Shown here one piece after another: positions 59,050 to 64,000 of a stretch of DNA of 64,000 nucleotides; position 1 is the first letter of the stretch; the number at the start of each line of letters is the position of its first letter. The notes under the pieces are model-generated. The model did no database searches, was not told the origin of the DNA, and was given only the letters and a program-made list of their open reading frames with translations. This stretch comes from Heloderma charlesbogerti (lineage: Eukaryota; Chordata; Lepidosauria; Squamata; Helodermatidae): NCBI GenBank assembly GCA_026122225.1, contig JANEZZ010002886.1, positions 62,001 to 126,000 on the forward strand, in the 5' to 3' direction. Both the position numbers and the translations under genes were made by a program.

Positions 59050-60052
59050 GCATTATTTATTATAATTTATTTACTTATTTAAAATATTTATATACTGCCC
59101 TTCATTATCAAATCACAGGGCAGTGTACAAAAATCTTTAAAACAACAATTAAATAAAATACTAAGATTAAAACCAAAACAAATCTACTCAGGTAGGTATG
59201 AAAATCAAAAAATGTCTGGGAAAATACATATGTTTTCAACAGGCACTGAAACGTCGTCAAGAATGGTGCCTGTCACACTGCAACAGGGAAAGAATTCCAA
59301 AGGTGTTCACCACAACAGAAATTATCCCCCTGGTTGCTGTCAGATGTAAATGTGCAGGTGATGGGACAACCAAGAGGCCCTGCAGGTCTCAGTGAATGGG
59401 CAGGTTCATATTGGAGAAAGCACTCCCTCAGGTAGCCTGGTCCCAAGTTGTTCAAGGCCTTATATGTCAATAACATCACCTTGAACCCAGCCTGGTAATC
59501 TATTGGTAGCTAGTGCAGTTCTCTGAACAAAGATGTAGCATGCTTGCGGTAGGCTGCCCTGCTGCTGAATTCACTGAACTGCTGAATTCTGCACTAGCTA
59601 TTGTTTTCAGACTAGTCTCAAGGGAAACCCCGCATAGAACACATTGTAGTAATCCAGGCTTGAGGCTACCAATGCATGGATCGCCATGGCCAGATTATCC
59701 CCAGCCAAGAATGTCCATAGCTGGCATAAAAACTAAAGATGGAAAAGGGCATTCATAATCACTGAGTCCACCTGAGCCTCCAGTAGTTCAAGGAATATCC
59801 CCAGACTATGAACCTGATCCTTCAAGGAGAGTGCAACCTCATCCAGACAAGGTAACCTACCTAATTCCCTGACACAGGAACCACCCACCCACAGTGTCTC
59901 CATCTTGTCAGGATACAACCTCAACTTTCTGACTGTCATCCACTCCACCAGTCCATGACCCAGATGTCACAGAGAAATGGATCTGGGTGTCATCAACATC
60001 CTGATGTGCCCCACATCTCCTAATGACCACTCCCAGCTGCTTCAGAAAGATG

Positions 60053-60577
60053 TTAAACAGCATTCAAAATAAGGTAGTACCCCACAATGCAAATACCAGT
60101 GGGCCAACATACAGTCACCCAATGCAATACAGTGCCTCCCACCTCCAGCCCATAGAGTTGGTCCAGAGGGATACCATGGTTAATGGTATCAAAAGCTGCT
60201 GAGAGATCAAGGAGAATCAAAAGGCTTGCACTCTCCTTCCCACCAATGAAGGTCATTCATCTGGGCAACCAGGGCTGATTCTGTCCCAAAATCAGGCCTA
60301 AAACCAGGTTGGAATGGGTATAAATCATCTGTTTCCTCCAAGACTGCCACCACCTTTTGAACACCTTACCCAGAAAGGGGATGTTTGCCACCAGCAGGTT
60401 ATTATCATATACCTGTGGGGCCAGGGTGGGCATTTTCAGAAGCAGATGCACAACTGCCTCTTGAAGGGTGGCAGACGCAGACACCTCTCCCTCATGTAAG
60501 GAAGCATTGTCAAGCCCCCACCTGCCCACCCCCGGCCTGCTCAAGCCAGTCAATATGGGTAATGTTTGAGAGAGCAT
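60053..60577 (-). pseudogene. L2-type ORF2 RT remnant
   Basis: KESASLLILLDLSAAFDTIN holds the RT A-box Asp. Upstream frame pieces read LVLGLILGQNQPWLPR and SLHEGEVSASATLQEAVVHLLLK in another frame. Broken by frame changes; the YADD region lies beyond the open part. Confidence 0.65.
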
Positions 60578-60835
60578 GCAATCATTTAAGTTGCTGTAAG
60601 CACCTTTTCCACATCCTCAGGCTTCAGAAACTGAAACTGATCCCAGAGATCTAAACCAAATGGTGCACTGGACACCTCAACTGGATCTGCAGCAATAATG
60701 GTCTCAAGGTCATTACAGAGACGAGTGACTTTACCTTCAAAGTGTTATGCCAACTGGTCACAGTGAGGTTCCACGGGTTCTAACACCCTGTTCATTTGGG
60801 TAGATATTACCAAACTTTGAATCACATGCATGGTA

Positions 60836-61100
60836 GTGATGGCCACCAATTTAGAGGGCTTTAAAAGGGGGCTGAACAAGTTCCTGGAGGAAAAGGCTAT
60901 CAATGGCTACTTGTCTTGATGGCTATGTGCTACCCCCAGTACCAGAGGCAGTGAGCCTGTGTGCACCTGTTCCTGGGAACATGGGTGGAAGAATGCTGTT
61001 CTCATGCCCTGCTTGAGCATTCCTGGCCGACAGCTGGCTGGCTCCTGTATGAAAAGAATGCTGGACTAGATGGACAAGCATGACTCTTCTTCTTATGGAA
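60836..61100 (+). mobile_element. CR1-like LINE 3' fragment nested in the L2
   Basis: TTAGAGGGCTTTAAAAGGGG, ATCAATGGCTACTTGTC, GTACCAGAGGCAGTGAGCC and GCTGGACTAGATGGACAAGC identify the same family as 15885-16063. Opposite to the host L2. Confidence 0.72.
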
Positions 61101-62450
61101 TAGCTCAGCTGGTCAACTACTAGTAGATGTAATAGAGGCAGCAAAGTTGGTCTTCTATGCCATCTTCACTTGTATGCAGTTGGCACAACTATGTGCTCTA
61201 GCATGTTTTCAGTCACCCTCACTCCAAGTCTTTCACTATTTGCACTCGGTCCCGCCTCTTTCATTGCTTGCAGCTCCCTAAAATACCAAGGAGCAATGCA
61301 GGCTCTCCCAGACTGGACAGGACACTCAGGAGTGATTCTGTTGATGACCTGTCTCATCTCACCATTCCACAGTGAGACGAGAGCATGGACAAAACCACAG
61401 CTCTACCTATCAGAAATTTTCTCACGGCATTCAGGAATCCCTCCGATTCCATACATTTTCAAGGGCAGACCATCTTAATGGGTCCTCCGCACCTGCAGGG
61501 GGAAACTGTGACTGTGAGAGCAAACCTCAGCAGGAAATGGTCTGACCATGACAACCGCTCTATATTCAGGCCATCCCTCTTACATCCTGGGGCAAGGATG
61601 CCCTGCTCTGTGTTTGGGCTGACGACAACTTGAGACAGCCCCATGGTTGTCATGGAGGCCGTGATGTTCTAAGCTGGCCCGCATGCGGCAGGCTCCATGT
61701 GGATGCAAAAGCCTCCCAGAACGACTGTCCTATAGTTCTCCAACACCACACCAAAGACTAAGACTTCCCAGCTTAGGCAGGGAAGCTGTTGGGCAGCAAG
61801 GTGGACAATACACTAGCAGCATCCCAAATCTATCACTAGGTGCAAACCCTCAGAGCCCACCCCAGAACAGAGAGGCCCACTGGCAGAGGTGATGGTATCC
61901 CTATGGATCACATTCACTCTCTGCCCTGGCCTTCCAGCCTGGGCTGATACTGCACCCAGGTGGGCACAACTGGGTCAGACCTAGCTCACCCCCACCCCAG
62001 GGCTCAGTAACATATGCCAGGTCAGCTCCTTCATCCATGATCAAGATATGGATGAGTGTAATCTTCTTATATACTGACCTGGTGTTAAATAACAGCACAG
62101 CCAGTCTGAGGGGCCTGGTATTAGATCAGACAGGCACCTGAGAGATAAGAGGAAGAGCCAAATGAGGGGGCAGCCAGCAAATACCTGACCCCTCTTGTTT
62201 GATGGCCCACCCTCCCCCCAGTGCCATATCTCCCCCTGCCCATAATCACAGTTATAACAGTGCCCTTGCCCTCCTTCCCCTGTCATAAACACCCAGGCAC
62301 ATGCTGTAACACTCTCATCCAACTCATCCAAATGCCAGCCAAAATATACACTGACAGCCTACAAATAAAAACGTTCCATTCCAATTCACCCACAACCCCT
62401 GTAAGCCACCAAAGCATAGAAATGGATAGTAAAACATCTGTCCACAGCAT

Positions 62451-63872
62451 CCACCCCACAACTCCACCCCACTTCTCACCAGGGATGCAGTTCAACTCAC
62501 CTCCTGACACCCAGTCAGAAGTGGTATGGTCAGACATTTTCGCTCTTGGGAATCTCCCAACCTCACTTGGAGACAGCCCTCAGAATGCATCTTTTAGCAA
62601 ATGGAAAGGGGGGTGACACCCTCACCCTTGTGGCAAACCCAATGGGCAAAGCCCCTTACCGTTGCCCCCTTGGGGGTTGAACCTGCTGGCAGCAGCCCAC
62701 CACACAGCAGTGGGTTATTTGTAGCTGTACAATGAGATGGTGAAAGTCCTGGAGCTCCACACTGGTGGTTTTGCAGCAAGTGTTTGTAATAAAGGAAGGC
62801 TAGGAAGGATTGCCAGGGAATGGCCCAAGACTCAGTAGCAAAGGCTTAAAGGACAGTGTAGCATGTGCAATTTTCTCTTTGCCTTCAGAAAGGTGCAACT
62901 TGCGAAAGTAGACCATATGTCTCAGTGGTCTTGGAACATACAGGGCCAAAGCAGCCATTACCCAAAAGACTTTAAGGACTTTCAATTGTAGCCATGTGGG
63001 GATGGTCTGGATTGGGCCCATACTGGGGGAAGGGAAAGGGTTAAACACCCACTCCACTGTACCCCATACTAGGATCCCTATCTGGATTGGAGCCCCTGTG
63101 CTTACACTAGAGTAAAAATGAAAGTAATGTCTGCTTTGGCTCTCAGAATATTGAAACACCAGGTCCAGTTCACACATGGAAGCCAGATGCTTTTCTTCTT
63201 CTTCATACAATCAGTCCCAATTGCCCCAAGGTATGGAATCACATCCTTAGTAAATTTGCAGTACCAGAGGCCATTTACAGTACCAGACTTCTAATGGAGA
63301 AGTCACTGTAAACACTCAGGGCTCCTTCTTACATTACTCTAGTGGCATGGGAGGGGAGTCACTGCAGTGCAACTTCTTCCTGTGTCACCAGGGCAATGTG
63401 AGAACCCCCAGAGCACATGGGATGAGATGCAGTATGAACTCTCCTAATGTGGGCTGGAGCTTCTCACATTTATTTGGCAGCACAGAAAGGAATCACCCTG
63501 CAGAGGCTCCCAGCCCAACAGAATAATGTAAACAGAGAGTCCTATTTGTCAGCAGAGTATTGAAGTTGTGCTTTCCTTTTGGAATCAAATCATTTACCTA
63601 ATTCATCTAATACTCTGCCCTATGTTTTTGAAATTTGATTACTGTATGTGCAAATGTTTTTCCAAGTATATTTTATCATCTAAGTGCTTCAGTTTGCTTA
63701 ATTATAATCTATCCTTCAGTCAAACTGATTTGGTCTAATAGTAAATGTATGAAAGAGCATTTAATTTTTTTCTAATATTCCAAGTACCATATTTTGTTAT
63801 GCTGTTTGTGTATTGTTTGCATATCTTGAAAGCATATGCTTTAATCTAAAGTCTGCTATGTTTCCGTTTCAG
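62451..63872 (+). other. CADPS: CADPS intron before exon h
   Basis: 62820-63210 loosely resembles, antisense, the TACTCTAGAGTAAG-containing sequence at 12461-12790 and may be an old interspersed repeat. The last 300 bp look unique. The acceptor tract TATGTTTCCGTTTCAG precedes exon h. Confidence 0.45.
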
Positions 63873-63905
63873 GTGAAGGCAGCTTCCAAATACGTTGATG
63901 TGCCC
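63873..63905 (+). CDS. CADPS: CADPS exon h, 33-nt microexon-size
   Basis: Between TTTCCGTTTCAG and CCC|GTAAGC. In phase 0 it encodes VKAASKYVDVP, the expected continuation of exon g (FLSFT) in CADPS and followed in the family by KPGMD, which must lie in the next exon outside the window. Very short but with strong splice sites and exact frame. Confidence 0.93.
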
Positions 63906-64000
63906 GTAAGCATGATTTAAGCATGGGTCTCCCATTTGTTATAACAAAAAGGTTTAATGAACAGTAACATATATAATAAATAATAATTATATACACACAC
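63906..64000 (+). other. CADPS: Start of next CADPS intron
   Basis: GTAAGC donor and AT-rich sequence ending in a short (AC)n run. Window ends here. Confidence 0.85.

Larger units (their letters stand above)
59050..62450 (-). mobile_element. L2-type LINE, antisense, near full-length but decayed
   Basis: Reading the minus strand, the 5' part (62098-61901) gives LLLFNTRSVYKKITLIH and DEGADLAYVTEPW, an AP endonuclease signature. The RT part (60256-60053) gives LLILLDLSAAFDTINHGI. The C-terminal part (59479-59273) gives LLTYKALNNLGPGYLRECF. The 3' tail is antisense TTATTTATTATAATTTATTT near 59054. A CR1-like piece interrupts it at 60836-61100. Many stops; the 5' limit is approximate. Confidence 0.72.

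Noticed and set aside
674..63905. Assignment of the exons to CADPS2 instead of CADPS
   Set aside because: The LPNVN linker, the VPQSICTMF segment and the exon d residues follow CADPS as I know the two paralogues. An alignment would settle it, but the difference is clear by eye.

Overview
This window is vertebrate nuclear DNA, most likely from a squamate reptile. It lies inside one host gene, CADPS (CAPS1, calcium-dependent secretion activator 1), read on the + strand. Eight coding exons with consensus splice sites and matching phases are visible: 674-830, 3563-3704, 23198-23344, 27546-27701, 30001-30148, 43626-43700, 47481-47564 and 63873-63905. They total 942 nt (314 codons) and encode a central to C-terminal part of the protein, the MUN-domain region used in dense-core vesicle priming. 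Upstream and downstream exons lie outside the window. The reptile assignment is inferred from the mix of mobile elements: BovB, CR1 and L2-type LINEs, a DIRS-type tyrosine-recombinase retrotransposon, tRNA- and 5S-derived SINEs and many short hAT elements. No species can be named from this.

The introns are rich in transposons. The 19.5-kb second intron holds the most complex structure: a near full-length DIRS-type element (4650-12427) with inverted terminal repeats, an internal complementary region, and decayed gag, RT/RNase H/Dam-like methylase and tyrosine recombinase genes. Its methylase-like segment is split by two related, oppositely oriented, GC-rich hAT elements (8864-9804 and 9905-10801). 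Each has a TAGGGATG-type end and an 8-bp target duplication matching at 7 of 8 positions, and each carries a very large compound palindrome built of nested stem-loops. This nested foldback pair is the most unusual feature of the window.

The intron at 3.7-23.2 kb also carries other inverted-repeat blocks and a TG/TA/CA microsatellite. The intron at 23.3-27.5 kb is poor in repeats. The 13.5-kb intron at 30.1-43.6 kb holds an almost intact antisense CR1 and several hAT elements, three of them with perfect 8-bp target duplications. The last 16.3-kb intron holds a 5S-derived SINE, a tRNA SINE split by another element, a sense L2-type LINE with a CR1 fragment inside it, a 206-bp near-identical local duplication, and an antisense L2-type LINE with endonuclease and RT remnants.

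The host exons look functional: no stops, exact splice phases, and a protein close to the mammalian one. All transposon genes seen are broken. I found no convincing host gene other than CADPS, no functional RNA gene and no CRISPR array. Nothing here is a demonstrable new biological system; the palindromic hAT pair is the best candidate for something undescribed.
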